DNA of 64,000 nt from Sipunculus nudus. Taxonomy: Eukaryota; Annelida; Sipuncula; Golfingiida; Sipunculidae. Shown here in pieces: positions 26,101-37,564 of this stretch (position 1 is the first letter of the stretch; each line of letters opens with the position of its first letter). Position numbers and translations under genes: made by a program. The stretch lies in the NCBI GenBank assembly GCA_026874595.1, contig CM049314.1, forward strand, positions 18,160,729 to 18,224,728, written 5' to 3'. The notes under the pieces are model-generated. The model searched no databases and was not told the origin of the DNA. It worked only from the letters and a program-made list of their open reading frames with translations.

Positions 26101-29100
26101 ATCCAATGACAAGGCATTTTAATTTACAGAACTTGCACATTAGCACATATACACCTATTAAACACTTTAATTTAGAGTATTTCTTATTCCGTGTACCTGT
26201 CTTGAGCCATCCGTCTGTGGTGAAAATATTAGCCGTGGCCTCTTGGTTGTTTAGGTAACCTTTCATGTTATATGAGGCCCTGATCCAGATTTCTCCTGAC
26301 TCTCCAGGCCCAAGTTCTTGCCCTGTTTGAACATCTACAACCTGGTGAATCAATGAATTTATTATATATCCAGATCCAACAATTGTACATAGCGTAGAAG
26401 ACGTCGCCAGGAAAACAAGTTATATTTGAGCATTGTTTTGTCATTCCAAATATGAAATTTTGTTTATCAAACTATATTAAGCCTTCTTATATAAAAAAAC
26501 TTCTCCCTATTATGGAAAATATTATTTAAAATACTTTAAATTATCGTTTTAAAGAAACCCGCTCAATAACATTATTACCTTTTTACCTTTAGAAATAATC
26601 TACGATTTACTATAAAGGCACGTACCATCATTGGGAAACATCTCACTATAGAACCAATAAAAGGTAGTTTTAAATTTATATGAGAAAGCATTTTCCTAAA
26701 AAATATTTTAAAAAAGTTTAAAAGACCAAAAAAAGCCCGTCTTTATTTAATAGGCTAACAATAAAGAACATGAGAATATCCAACATTTTTGTTCGTTAGG
26801 GGTCATTATTTTTGTTAGTTTTATTTTTGGAGTGACAATTCAAATTTTATAAGTAGAAAGAGGAAAGATGCTTCAAAGTATCTTTCCTCTTCACGTTTGT
26901 AAAAAATTCTGGAATCATATTTTATAGAAAGAACTTTTTCCAGATGTTAAGATATGAAGGAGTCATGCAATCGACTGAAATAGACTATCCCCACGAGGTT
27001 TCATGTATGACGATCGCAAATAAAGTTTTATCTATTGCGAACCAAACCTTGTATAAAATAAAATGTAATTAAAGCCCTGTCTGTTACAAGGATTAGAAAT
27101 CAGAATGCTGCATTAAGTTTAGTACTCTTATTACACAACATAAAGTAAACTTAGATCATGATGTGGAAACGTTGAGACTTACTTTTAATTCAGTGTTTCC
27201 AAGCAACTTTCCGACAGTGCCTGGTTTTCCTTGGCCAAATGAAAGCGTCCCACACGCTAAGGTCTCTGTCATCCCCCAGCCTGCAACAGGAGTCCCAGAA
27301 AAATAAAACATTTCCATTTAATAAAGTCATAATACCGAAAAGGGTGAATGTGTACCTTATACCCATATCATAAGATGATTAATAGCTTCAGTTGTGTACT
27401 AGGGATTCAAATATATCAGCGTGGTTTCCTTTTTGATCGCGAAAGGAAGGGGTATTTTCGCGAATACAAGACCTTCATAAACACGAAGCCCCATCGTCAA
27501 AGTCGTGTTAAAAGGTAAAAGACTGAGAGAATGAATGATTATAGATCTTGCATGCTCAAAGTTTGTTGTTATAAATCATATCATATCTTTCATATTCTTT
27601 TCCACTTCTGAAAAATACTATTCCCTCGGTCTATGGCCCTTTTGGTCCAAGTGCAATTGTTAAGATCTGACGCACATATTCTTTATTTAATCATTTCACA
27701 TAAAATATTTGAACACTGTTAGTCTTTGTATGGTCAGATCGCTCAAGGAATCCTCGCAAAACGCTAAACAATTAAAATCGCGAAATTCTTACCCCGCGGA
27801 TATAATGTGAATCATTGTATATAGCATGACACGTTTTCGCTATAGCTGATTTAATTATGTTCGGCCATGGGTTAAATAGAAAAACCACATTTAATACATT
27901 TCCTAAAGACTAGTCATAATTTGAGGTAACCCTGTCCTACTAGTGCACCGTATATTCTGTTGATGTCTTTTTCGGTTTCTTGGCCTAATGGCGCTCCTCC
28001 TGAAATGATGTGGTCTAGGGACGACAAGTCGTACTCTTTAGCTATCGGACTTTTGGCCAATAAAATGATCGTGGCTGGAACGGCGTTCACAATTCTAATC
28101 TGTAAGTGCAGATTCACATGTAATTATTATCAATCTCATATACGAATTACATGAAAATTCATATAAAAATTATACTATAAAATATTCAATCTGGAAAGTT
28201 TAACTAAACGTTTATTTCTAAAAAATTAAAATCGCAAGTAATATAAGTAATATGTAATAAGTGAATTATAAATGAAAGTGTCAACCCTGTATTTTTGGAT
28301 GGCAGAGCAAAATGAGTGCGGTTCAAATCCTGGAAGTAGTATATGTGTAGCACCATATCTTGCTGGATAGCACAGGTTATGTGTCAAGCCGTAAATGTGG
28401 TACAACGGCAGGTAACTCAGCACATACTGGTCAAATTTCAAAAGCTGACTCCTTTTTGGACTGAAAAATGCATGTGGAGCTTACAAACAATGGTATATTA
28501 CACATTTTCACAAGATGTCGTGATCATTTTTAGAAATATTTATTCCGAAACACTCTGCAGTCAGCGATCCCAACACAGCTATCAGAAATAAAAGAAGTTA
28601 TTTGAATGTCTTGATAATAACCCTTTAGCTTTGTTTTTTTTAATAATGAAATAATAAGAAAGAAAAAAATTGGAATCATGGTTTATCCATTTAAGCATAT
28701 TGTAAGAAAAAAAAATAAAAGTCACAATAGGAGTTTCATTCGGATGGATTATTATAGGGATTATCTTATTTAATCTTCCAGGATTAACAAGGATCCATAT
28801 TCTGCGGAAAATCAATGCTTACTCCAGTACATCAAGAGCGGCTATGAGGTTGTTGTGAGTGATTGTGACTCCTTTAGACTTCCCTGTGGTACCGCTGGAG
28901 TAAGGAATAATGACCACGTCTTCTAGGGGGTTAATCTTTGGTTTCGGCGCCGGTCGCCTGTCGTATTTAAACAAACTGCTGAATGTGCGGTAGTTCCCTA
29001 GACGGCTGTCCAGAATTATGATTTCCTGAGAGATATTGTTGACATATTTAACGATGATATACTTTATCATATACTTCATATAAAATAAGTCACATTTGAA

Positions 29101-31229
29101 TACGAAAATAGGTTTATATGCAACGTTCGTGAACCTTTATAATGTTTGCTTTATTGAAAAAAAAATATGCTGCCGTTGATCCATAAACGTATGTCCTTCC
29201 TTTATATGTATATATCAATATATAAATATATATATTAATGTATTCGTTCATTTATATATAGCTACTATATATGTTAATCGTTTATTAACAGTGTCTGATA
29301 TTCAGTTGAGCGAAATGATAATTTCTAATTTTGGAAGGTATAAGTACATGACCGTATGCTATTGGCTATTACATGGGACTTTTAAGATGCTTACCTCTGT
29401 GTGGTTTACAATAGTTATGACTGATGTCACATATATGTTTTATGTGTGTATTTGTACAACTTCTATAGAAATATTATTTCAGACTAAGCGGAACCTTTAA
29501 TGGAGGAACAACTAAACACAATGTATCGTTTTATGATTCATTTATCCTGTGAAACCTTAAGACGCTTGTTCCCTTCTTGTGCCTTTTCTACGGTTGAGAC
29601 CAACTTATAGGAGGTGAATAACCATTCTGTTCCCGATTTTTCCATCTGGTGCCTTAGCTCATCTATGAAAGTATGTATTCACTCATACATACATTTACTG
29701 TGAAGACGCATTATTCATTGGCTGACACAGTTTTCTTCTTATTTTAAGTCAAAAATGATTCATACTTACTCACCAATTTAATACTTAAAGCCAGAATAGG
29801 CATACCATATTTAATTAGATATATATTAAAAAATGCAGATCATACGTCTTATTACATCTGCCGTGAGGATTTAATTCAAGCATTTATATCGGTTATAATA
29901 TATCGATTTTTTAAAAGAATATCGCTTCTTCTGTATCTATAACACTTTTTGATAAACACCCACTTGATGTATAGACTGGATTAGCCGTGGTTATTGTAGC
30001 ACCGAGTCGGATTGTAGAAAAGAATACGATGCAGTACTGGATAGAGTTAGGACTGAAAATTCCTACCACCGAGCCAGGCCGCACGCCAAGTTCCCACAGG
30101 CCAGAGGCCAGCTGTTCTATCTGACCAACAGTCTCTTTAAACGTAAGCTCCACCCCGGTCACCGCATCCACCTAAAATGGCATACGGATCCTTGGGAGTA
30201 ATGCTCAATCTTTTACTGTTAAGCCGTTAATGAAAGGCTTTTTTTCATATTTTTCAGTGTGCACATCGACCATCTGCTTTTATTTGTAGTGGTGCTATTT
30301 TTTTGTTTCCTGAAACTAGGTCTTTATGAAAATGTTTTGAAAAGCATAAATCTTGTAGTCGAAATTTATATTCAAGGCAGTAATTTTTTTTTCATTGAAT
30401 TTTTAAGGGAAACCCAGTCATAGTTTAGAAGAATGCACCATTAAATATTTGGTATATATAAGTGTATACATAAAATTACAATACTTCTATTCTTAAAAAA
30501 TATATCTTAAATGTGTACATGAATAAACAGTACTCATGTATTTTAAAGTATCTTTTCTGATATTAATTTTTTACACGGTAATTTTACTTGCCGGTGTGTT
30601 TATGTGTGTATTTTTGCACTATTGACACATTTGTCTGACCTTGAGTAAAATGAACCGACCAATGAATCCTTTTGAAAAACTAACCGTCTTGAAACATTCG
30701 TGAACCATTCAAAGAGATTTATCGATATGACAGATTATCTTCAGACATATGTTTAATATCCGTATGGTAAATTTTTACAGGTGAACTGGTGTAAAAGTAT
30801 ATATTTTTATGAATGTTACTATTATATATCTTCCACTGCTACATTGTCTGTCTTTATATCAAAAGGCTATTTATATGTCTGTTTCCTTTTTTTCCTGATA
30901 GCAGGACTTCACAAAAGGTAAATCCATTTTCCCCTGGTCACTGGCAAGGTAAAACGTCAGATCCAGGTGCAAGATATGACATATCTAATGGCATTTGTTT
31001 TGCAATGGAGAGAATGCGTGCGCTTTATTAAGTACCATATTATCGATATAGTGAAAATTAAACCAACTGCCTACACGTCTATATCAAGTGACAATCTCCA
31101 AGATTTAAAGAAAGGAAAGCTTACCAGGGCCACTTTGTCCACGTGATTACTGACATTCTGAAATATATAATCATACGCGGGCAGCAAAGGAGCCGGGCGT
31201 GACGGCTCATCAGATTTTAGTATCACCAT
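22817..31229 (-). CDS. ANL superfamily acyl-CoA synthetase/luciferase-like, copy A (11 exons, probably disrupted)
   Basis: Family members activate a carboxylate with ATP to an acyl-adenylate and then form the CoA thioester. 4-coumarate-CoA ligases, fatty acyl-CoA synthetases and beetle luciferases share this fold, usually of about 530-550 residues. Exons: 31229-31125, 30171-29964, 29662-29556, 29025-28823, 28460-28286, 28099-27931, 27280-27183, 26341-26197, 25953-25871, 25088-24922, 23100-22979. Phases match through exon 9, giving 431 codons. Motifs in order are [11 protein letters not shown] (P-loop), [32 protein letters not shown], the hinge [17 protein letters not shown], and SASGKILRR with the catalytic Lys. 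Exon 10 is one base longer than in copy C (T7 at 24968-24974 on the plus strand), which gives a TAG at 24960-24962 and a product of about 473 residues lacking the lid. Substrate cannot be told. Either a recent pseudogene or a homopolymer sequencing error. Confidence 0.85.
22979..23100 (-). CDS. Copy A exon 11, catalytic Lys and AKL
   Basis: Encodes [29 protein letters not shown] and on to RKAKL. CAA stands at 22976-22978 where copies B and C have a TAA stop, so the frame reads on to 22817. The acceptor is CACTTTAG directly after a (TA)n tract, unlike the TTTTCAG of the paralogues. Confidence 0.75.
23108..23169. repeat. (TA)n microsatellite abutting a splice acceptor
   Basis: About 30 TA units in intron 10 of copy A, ending a few bases from the exon 11 acceptor. 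Confidence 0.95.
24922..25088 (-). CDS. Copy A exon 10, one base too long
   Basis: Encodes [40 protein letters not shown], then shifts frame at the A7 run (24968-24974) and meets TAG. It is 167 nt against 166 in copy C. Downstream codons in the other frame look like the family ([12 protein letters not shown]). Confidence 0.85.
25871..25953 (-). CDS. Copy A exon 9, ribose-binding Asp and hinge
   Basis: Encodes [20 protein letters not shown] and LIKVKAFQ, 83 nt. The hinge reads KAFQ where copies B and C read KGFQ. Confidence 0.9.
26197..26341 (-). CDS. Copy A exon 8
   Basis: Encodes [27 protein letters not shown] and DGWLKTG. It is 145 nt, the same length as copies B and C. Confidence 0.9.
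26858..26891. other. Perfect 12-bp inverted repeat in an intron of copy A
   Basis: AAGAGGAAAGAT (26858-26869) and its exact reverse complement (26880-26891) are separated by 10 bases. It lies in intron 7; no known element matches. Confidence 0.6.
27183..27280 (-). CDS. Copy A exon 7
   Basis: Encodes [15 protein letters not shown] to NTELK, the adenine-binding YGxTE-type motif. It is 98 nt with a GTAAGT donor. Confidence 0.9.
27931..28099 (-). CDS. Copy A exon 6
   Basis: Encodes [20 protein letters not shown] and SGGAPLG, the conserved substrate-pocket wall. It is 169 nt and ends in phase 1. Confidence 0.9.
28286..28460 (-). CDS. Copy A exon 5
   Basis: Encodes [38 protein letters not shown] and on to IQKYR. 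It is 175 nt, entered in phase 2 and left in phase 0. Confidence 0.9.
28823..29025 (-). CDS. Copy A exon 4, ATP-binding P-loop
   Basis: Encodes [15 protein letters not shown] through [19 protein letters not shown], the AMP-binding signature, to a GTAAGC donor in phase 2. Confidence 0.9.
29556..29662 (-). CDS. Copy A exon 3
   Basis: A small 107-nt exon encoding [17 protein letters not shown] and on to NKRLK. It is bounded by CATAG acceptor and GTTTCA donor, and its phase joins exons 2 and 4 exactly. Confidence 0.75.
29964..30171 (-). CDS. Copy A exon 2
   Basis: Encodes [20 protein letters not shown] through [12 protein letters not shown] to NPVYTS, the N-terminal lobe. It is 208 nt with a GTGGGT donor in phase 1, the same length as in copy B. 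Confidence 0.85.
31125..31229 (-). CDS. Copy A exon 1 (start)
   Basis: ATG at 31229-31227 opens [14 protein letters not shown] and runs 35 codons to a GTAAGC donor. Copy B exon 1 has the same length and a parallel sequence. Confidence 0.85.
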
Positions 31230-31274
31230 CTTTTCAGTTCAATAATTGGCGGAGAAAGAAGAACCAAAGATCTA

Positions 31275-31286
31275 GTTTATATAACC
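31275..31286 (-). promoter_or_regulatory. TATA-like box of copy A
   Basis: Minus-strand GTTATATAAACT lies about 50 bases upstream of the ATG. Copy B has a TATATA element in a comparable place. The start of transcription is not visible from sequence. Confidence 0.4.
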
Positions 31287-31785
31287 AAACAGATCCAAAG
31301 ATAGTATCATCCCTTCCTTGGTGTAATAGGCCTAGATTGGGATATTAATATTGCAGAGTGTGCAGCGTTACCGTGTATTGATGCATGTAGACCGAAGTAT
31401 GCTTCTGAAATTAGCATCTACATTTAACTCAACTTCCATGCAAGTCACATCTAAAGGTTGACCTGACTTTCAAATAACCATTGCCAGTTTTGCAATTAAC
31501 CTAAGGTTGATAAATGAACTTGTCCCTTTAGTTTTAAGCATTATCAAACGGTAATAATTAACTTTAAGCCTTGATACAGGAACATGTAAAATTACCTTTA
31601 TCATTATTCATTCTAATCTGGAGATAGATACCTCTCGTCCAAAATGCGCAAAATCAAAACGATTAAATGTGGCTTCCAGTAAATAATAGTAGATTTGGAA
31701 AGGAGACTAAGACAAAAGTTAAAAAGAATTAAATTACATTGACCGAATGCTAAACATGGGTTTCATAATAACAGAATCGGGTTTG

Positions 31786-31788
<3 letters not shown>

Positions 31789-31832
<44 letters not shown>
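31789..31832. repeat. (TA)n microsatellite
   Basis: About 22 TA units between copies A and B. A second tract lies at 32216-32243. Confidence 0.95.
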
Positions 31833-31838
<6 letters not shown>

Positions 31839-31911
31839 TCTAAGTAGGTTTCAGTGCTTGCTGCATAGTGCTCGATACAGCTAAGGTAGAGCATGTTAGC
31901 TAAACATTAAG

Positions 31912-32206
31912 CACGCTGGAGCATCGAGTTATTAGCATCGTTCTTGCAACTTCGGGCGATCAATGTAGCTCCTGTATGGAGGAGAAATACAGGATACTAC
32001 ATCACAAAAGCGACAAGTCGGTAATCTTATTGAACAAGCGTTATGAATTAGTCTCAAAATGCCGACTCCTGAAACTACCGAACCGTGTAAAAAGAAATTA
32101 GCAACAACAACTGGGTCCCCCATAAGCGTCAGTATCTGATGATAGCCCGGGTGCCGAGACCAGAAACGACGTGAAACTCGAAGTAATAACTCGATGCTCC
32201 AACGTG
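31912..32206. mobile_element. MITE-like element with 23-bp terminal inverted repeats
   Basis: The left end (31912-31934) and right end (32184-32206) are reverse complements over 23 bases with one mismatch; the core is GGAGCATCGAGTTATTA. The 295-bp body has no transposase. Size and layout fit a non-autonomous DNA transposon. I cannot define a target duplication or superfamily. Confidence 0.65.
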
Positions 32207-32212
32207 TGTAAC

Positions 32213-32243
<31 letters not shown>

Positions 32244-32716
32244 GATATATAGACATATAGTCATATCCTATAATATCCTTGCTGTTCCAAAACATTAGCA
32301 TAACAACATCAACCGTGAAAAGCACACATTAATTTAATTATTTGTTGAATAAATCTTTCATAGGGTCTTTTTTTTTATAAAATAGTAATTATTTTGAGTC
32401 AATGCGATGTTTAAAGTATTTGCATCAGCTGGATTACAGTTGCGTTTTTACATGAAACCAATTATTGTTGTAGATTTTTCCATCCGTCGTGGCGGATTTT
32501 GATGCCGATATTTAGGTGTTTTTTGTTCTGTTTGTGCTTATTCGTCTCAATTATGTATCCAATTCGCGTGCGGCAATGTTTCCTTTGACGCCATATCAAT
32601 GGCATAATGATGACCTGTCATACCAATTGAATAGCATAATATTTTATTTACTGTAGACTAGATATGTCAAAAGTAATATGCGTATTAATATATTAAATAT
32701 TCAGCTGAAGCAGCAG

Positions 32717-32841
32717 TTAAAGCTTAGATATCCGCTGAAGTTCCCGGAGATGACGTCGTAGAATCTTCCCTCTCGGGGACTTTGGTATTTCAGCGATAAA
32801 CTCTACGCCGCCCTTCAATTCTTTGTACGGTGCAACTTTCC
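32717..32841 (-). pseudogene. Copy B exon 11 with SKL terminus
   Basis: Encodes [29 protein letters not shown] (catalytic Lys) and RISKL-stop after a TTTTCAG acceptor. It is 125 nt, identical in length to copy C exon 11. Confidence 0.85.
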
Positions 32842-33187
32842 CTGAAAACATTATAAAACTACATATTCCGATTGTTTGATAAAACCTCCTGATATTTGTT
32901 AACAATTTTATAATTTTCACTAGAGCTGTTATTTCTACTGTCATTTAAAAAAAGAAAGAATAAAACCGTGATAATTGTTAATGTATTTATATTTTCACTT
33001 AGACAATATTTTATCATTGGATTTATGAGAACCAGCGCAATCATTTAAGCACGCGCAATATTAAGGAAAAGTCATTTAAGTAAAATGTTTCAAGGTACAT
33101 CAGATTTTTCATCTCTACACGGTTTATATTATTCTTTTCGATTCTTATTTTAGTTATAAACAGGACCTTTTTGTAAATTCCACATAC

Positions 33188-33348
33188 CTTTGACAAATTA
33201 TTTCCGCCTCCGAAATACAACTACCTTCCTTTCTTACAACAAATGCTTTTGGGAGCTCTCCCGCCCTGTCGTCAGGAACTCCGATAACGGACACATCGGC
33301 TATATCTGGGTGTGCTGACAAGAGGTCTTCCAGTTCAGCTGGCGCCAC
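33188..33348 (-). pseudogene. Copy B exon 10
   Basis: Encodes [36 protein letters not shown] and on. At 161 nt against 166 in copy C it has lost about 5 bases before the donor, which shifts the frame of exon 11. Confidence 0.8.
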
Positions 33349-34274
33349 CTGTCGCAGAGAAAACGAAATGGACTAAGACTGGCACACTGGCACTGAATTG
33401 TCTCATGATATTACAGGCATCCAGACATCCCGATGACGATATATTACAAGATACCACACATAAAACCTACTGCCAGGTCGATGTCCACAGATTATTTCCT
33501 TAATTTCCTTGTTTATTCGATTTATTATATGCATATACAAGCTTCTTATAAATTATCTATTTGCAGTTTAGATTGATCTCCAAATAATTAGGCAATTTGT
33601 CGTCGTGGAAACCTTATATGTGTTCCATTGCGATTAAACGCTATTGTTGAATTTCGGAGGACTGTTTCGACCAAATGTTCAACTATTGTTAAACTTACGG
33701 TGCTAATAATCTGATGATGCCGATAAGATATTTAAGGTTCGTATCTGTTGCATTATATTTTTCCAGCCGTTAGATATTCTCTAACAAAAGATTCCTTGGA
33801 CATGCTACAAAGTTAAATATGCTAACAATTATAGTATGCCGAGGACTGAGTACCAGACGTACTATATTGTACATTTTACGTATTACTTCACAGCCGATAG
33901 CTTGAGTGACATCTATATACTGAAATATGTAATGACATTATCCCCTCCCATCAAAACAACAGAAAAATATAGTATGTTTTATCCCTTGGGAAAAGTCAAA
34001 ATTTAGAAAAAGAAATCAGTTGCAAGATAAGTGATGTCTAAATACAGACTAAAGGGCTAATAAAACTGTACATATCTTTATTGACTAAAAATAACTTCCT
34101 AGAAAAACTAGGATAACTGATCAACTGAAATCTTCCTCAAAACCGGAAGAAAATTGTCTTCCCTCTTCTTCAGGACTATTTTTTGTTAGGGTCCCCACAA
34201 ATTATCAGTGGGCCTCTGACATCTTTGATCACCTGTATAAATAGATGAGATTTCCCCATTTGTGGGGCACCTAC

Positions 34275-34356
34275 CTGAAACCCTTTCACTTTAATCAGTT
34301 CCTTCAGTCGGTCGGTCACAGAACATAGCCATCCTTATCGAAGTGGCCAAGGTCCA
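34275..34356 (-). pseudogene. Copy B exon 9
   Basis: Opens [12 protein letters not shown], then one base is missing relative to copies A and C, giving an immediate TGA. 82 nt against 83. Confidence 0.85.
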
Positions 34357-34607
34357 CTGTAAGTTGTTTTAGATATTATGGTATATTATTGGGCATTTTC
34401 ATAATTTTTGAGAGAGGAGGAAAAATGGAATAGAGACTAAGCACCGTTTAGCAGTGATATTGCGCTACTTACATTTTCAAATAATTTTCGATTTTTACGT
34501 GAGCTATATAGAATTAAGTGCACTCATGACATTCCGTCATTTTAATGATTTAAATGGTTAAAATTGTAAATATCCGCCACAAATCCAGTTTTCACTTAAC
34601 AAGATAC

Positions 34608-34752
34608 CTGTTTTAATCCATCCATCCTTGGTCAGTGTATTGGCCGTGGCCTCAGCGTTGTTTAAGTAACCTTTCATGTTGTAAGGAGCACGGAGCCAAG
34701 TTTCACCAGACTCGGCCGGTCCCAACTCTTGCCCATTCTGAGGATCAACGAT
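34608..34752 (-). pseudogene. Copy B exon 8
   Basis: Encodes IVDPQNGQELGPAESGETWL and DGWIKTG. It is 145 nt and open. Confidence 0.85.
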
Positions 34753-35177
34753 CTGAAGAAGAGGTCCAATTGAAGTTGTCTGCTGTCTTGATTTATTAAT
34801 TATATCGTAAACTTTCAGTGTTCTGTATATCATATATGGTTAACTGAATTATAATGTACACATTGCTACACGCCCCTACTCAGCTGGGGATTCTATCTAG
34901 TTTACCGTTGTTTTCTTTAGTATTTGGACCTGCCTGCTGACATCCACGGGAGCGTAATATAACTAAAATTGAGGAAATACATGATACAATAACATATGCA
35001 TTGTTATATCGTATAAATAAACTTATAATATCTCTTGACAATTAAAAAAGGCAAAGACTTCTGACTTCTTTGTCGTATTGGTGCATGTACATAGCAAAGC
35101 CACACAGTTCAACATGAAGGTATTGAACTCTTGAGTCATGTGCAATATTCAAGCTGGGAGTTACCTGAGTGAATTAC

Positions 35178-35275
35178 CTTTAGTTCTGCGTTCAGTAACA
35201 ACTTGCCAACAGCTCCATTTTTCCCGTTTTCCGGGGAAAGGGTTGCACAGCCTGTGATTTCTGTCAGTCCATAAC
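35178..35275 (-). pseudogene. Copy B exon 7
   Basis: Encodes GYGLTEITGCATLSPENGK to NAELK. It is 98 nt and open, with a GTAATT donor. Confidence 0.85.
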
Positions 35276-35310
35276 CTAAGTGAACATAAAAACAGAAGTC
35301 AAATCTTTCA

Positions 35311-35388
35311 ACTGCAATAAGATAACATAGACATCGACTGCAATAAGATAACATAGATATCGACTTCAGTAAGATAACATAGACATCG
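35311..35388. repeat. 26-bp minisatellite, three copies
   Basis: Three head-to-tail 26-base units built on GCAATAAGATAACATAG, with a few substitutions in the second and third, in intron 6 of copy B close to exon 7. Confidence 0.9.
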
Positions 35389-35969
35389 GTCTTCTTTGTA
35401 AATAGAAGTGCTTTGAGTTTGAGTACTTGCAATTTTAAAATCAAATGGACCCCGCTGGGTAGATACTGTAAACTATAAGTATTTTATTTAAAACTAAACA
35501 AAACAATATCACATGATTCTATCGATGATTTTTTTATATATCACATTGAATAGTGAACAGAAAAGAATTTGTAATTTAAACGCATCAAATGTGTCAAATT
35601 TGTCAACATTATTCATTAACTCTTGCAGTTAATTATTTTTATTTTTTTTAGTTTAAACTGTATATATTCCACTTAATATAAGCCTTGGTTACATGAGAGT
35701 TAGCAAGTTAGGAAAACACATTTTATTAAAACCACGTTATTCGATTTATATACGATTTATATATTCTTAATTCCCTCATTGCAAATGATCGAGTTACGCT
35801 TGATATACGTTTATCATTATGTTAACCACGCACCATAAATCCTCTAAATTGACACGTACCGACGTGAACAGTTAAAAACTATATAATGTCAATTCATGTA
35901 TTTCTATCATTAGAGATTCAGACTTCAGCAGTTTGCTCGTTTTTCTGAGGGGCAATGTACTTATCTCAC

Positions 35970-36138
35970 CCTGCAATATTTTTGCGCCATATGTACTGTT
36001 GATGTCGTTTTCGACTCCATGTCCTACAGGTGCTCCTCCTGATACAATTGTATCAAGAGACGAAAGATCATAATCCCTGGCCAATGAGCTTTTCGCCAAG
36101 AATACCAGAGTTGCTGGTACAACGGTTATCTGTTTGAA
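35970..36138 (-). pseudogene. Copy B exon 6
   Basis: Encodes FKQITVVPATLVFLAKSS, ARDYDLSSLD and SGGAPVG. It is 169 nt and open. Confidence 0.85.
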
Positions 36139-36923
36139 CTGTAAAATGGGATCAACAACTTTAAACATGATATGCAGTCACAAAAGTTATCATATAAAGT
36201 AAATAATGAAAACATTAATGCTAATTGCTCTGTACTGACATTTATACTTAATAATACTATTTATTTTAGAACCATTTTATTAATACTATCTTTATAACTG
36301 TTGTTAACATTGTTGCACTTACAATTACAAACGTGCGTTCTATGTATTTACCTCAAAAAGCGGTTAAAGTGAGAAATGTAGATTTTGTAAAATTGCATCG
36401 CTAAGTAAAATTTATATGATTCTACAGGTAACCACTCTAGCAACTTGTAACCAGTCAAGTGTGTGGGGGGGGGGAGAGCTCACAACCAGGAAGGCATTTC
36501 CAAATCTAACGCTGATAAGGCATTCAAGCAAAAGCTATCAAATCTCTTTTTCTCAAAATTGATATCCCGAAATGGTAAACAATGCTTTAAACAAAAATTA
36601 TTTAATAAATTATTTCTTTTAATGCCATCCTAATCGTTAATAAGAGGTAATCGAAATAGCTTCATATGTTTGAGTGAATTGGTTTAAACTCAAATTAACG
36701 AAAAAAAAGTCCATTCAAAAAGATGACCTAATGCCTAATTACCTAATCAATCAGGGTGAAGTTATATATAACCCCTAACAGGATGAAAACATTAAGACTA
36801 CCTTGAATGATTTCGGTTGCCAGCATACTTCCAACATTACGTTGATACTGTTTAGAGCCACGAACGTGCACTCAATGCTAAAGGAAACAGGAGAAAAATA
36901 TCAATACTTATGAAACACTTAAC

Positions 36924-37098
36924 TTATACTTCTTGATGGTGGAACAAAATGTTTGCGGATGAAATCCGGGGAGTATTATGAGTGAGGCGCCATATCTTGC
37001 GGAATAACACAGGTTGTATATCAAACCGTAGATATGATACAGCGGAAGAAATCCAAGGACCATATCCTTCAAGAGAGACGGCTGATATCCGGTTGGGA
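36924..37098 (-). pseudogene. Copy B exon 5 remnant
   Basis: [20 protein letters not shown] and LPGFHPQTF are readable, but the 5' part is shortened by about two codons relative to copy A. The frame at the expected acceptor does not meet exon 4. Boundaries are approximate. Confidence 0.65.
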
Positions 37099-37448
37099 CT
37101 TGGTAGTTAGAAGTAATACAAGTTTAGAACACAGTTTTTTTAACTGTGTCATCAAATGGCAGTTATGTTCCACGTATTCAAAATATAACAGATGTACATA
37201 ACTGATGTATTCTATATATTTTGAATTATGCACCAATGAGACTTTATGTTTATTGTACGTCAGATGTTTTCTAGCTGTGCCTACAGCAGATCTACGGAGG
37301 CAGATCATTCTCCCATGTGACACCTGTGATCTGGAAAAGCAGGCAAGATGATTTACAAGACGCCACTACACTTGAACAGTTTAAAAATTGACTGAAGACA
37401 ATTTTAAAGGTGTTAATGACCCGTAAGTTTTAAATATAACTAGTGGAT

Positions 37449-37453
37449 AAAGA
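37449..37453 (+). repeat. Target-site duplication, left (AAAGA)
   Basis: AAAGA stands directly before the first TGTCACAC of the array and again directly after the last LTR at 55407-55411. Confidence 0.85.
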
Positions 37454-37564
37454 TGTCACACAGATCCCCTAAGATACGATTTTGTGTGTATATATAATAG
37501 TCATCCATTTATTTTATGTGTGACAATGTACAGTGGGAGACACAGCCAGTTGTTTTGGGTCCCA
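37454..37564 (+). repeat. LTR1 remnant (first 111 bases)
   Basis: It matches the start of LTR2 (40736-40846) except for a few bases, then joins pol at a CCA shared by both sides. It keeps the GTATATATAATAG stretch. Confidence 0.9.
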
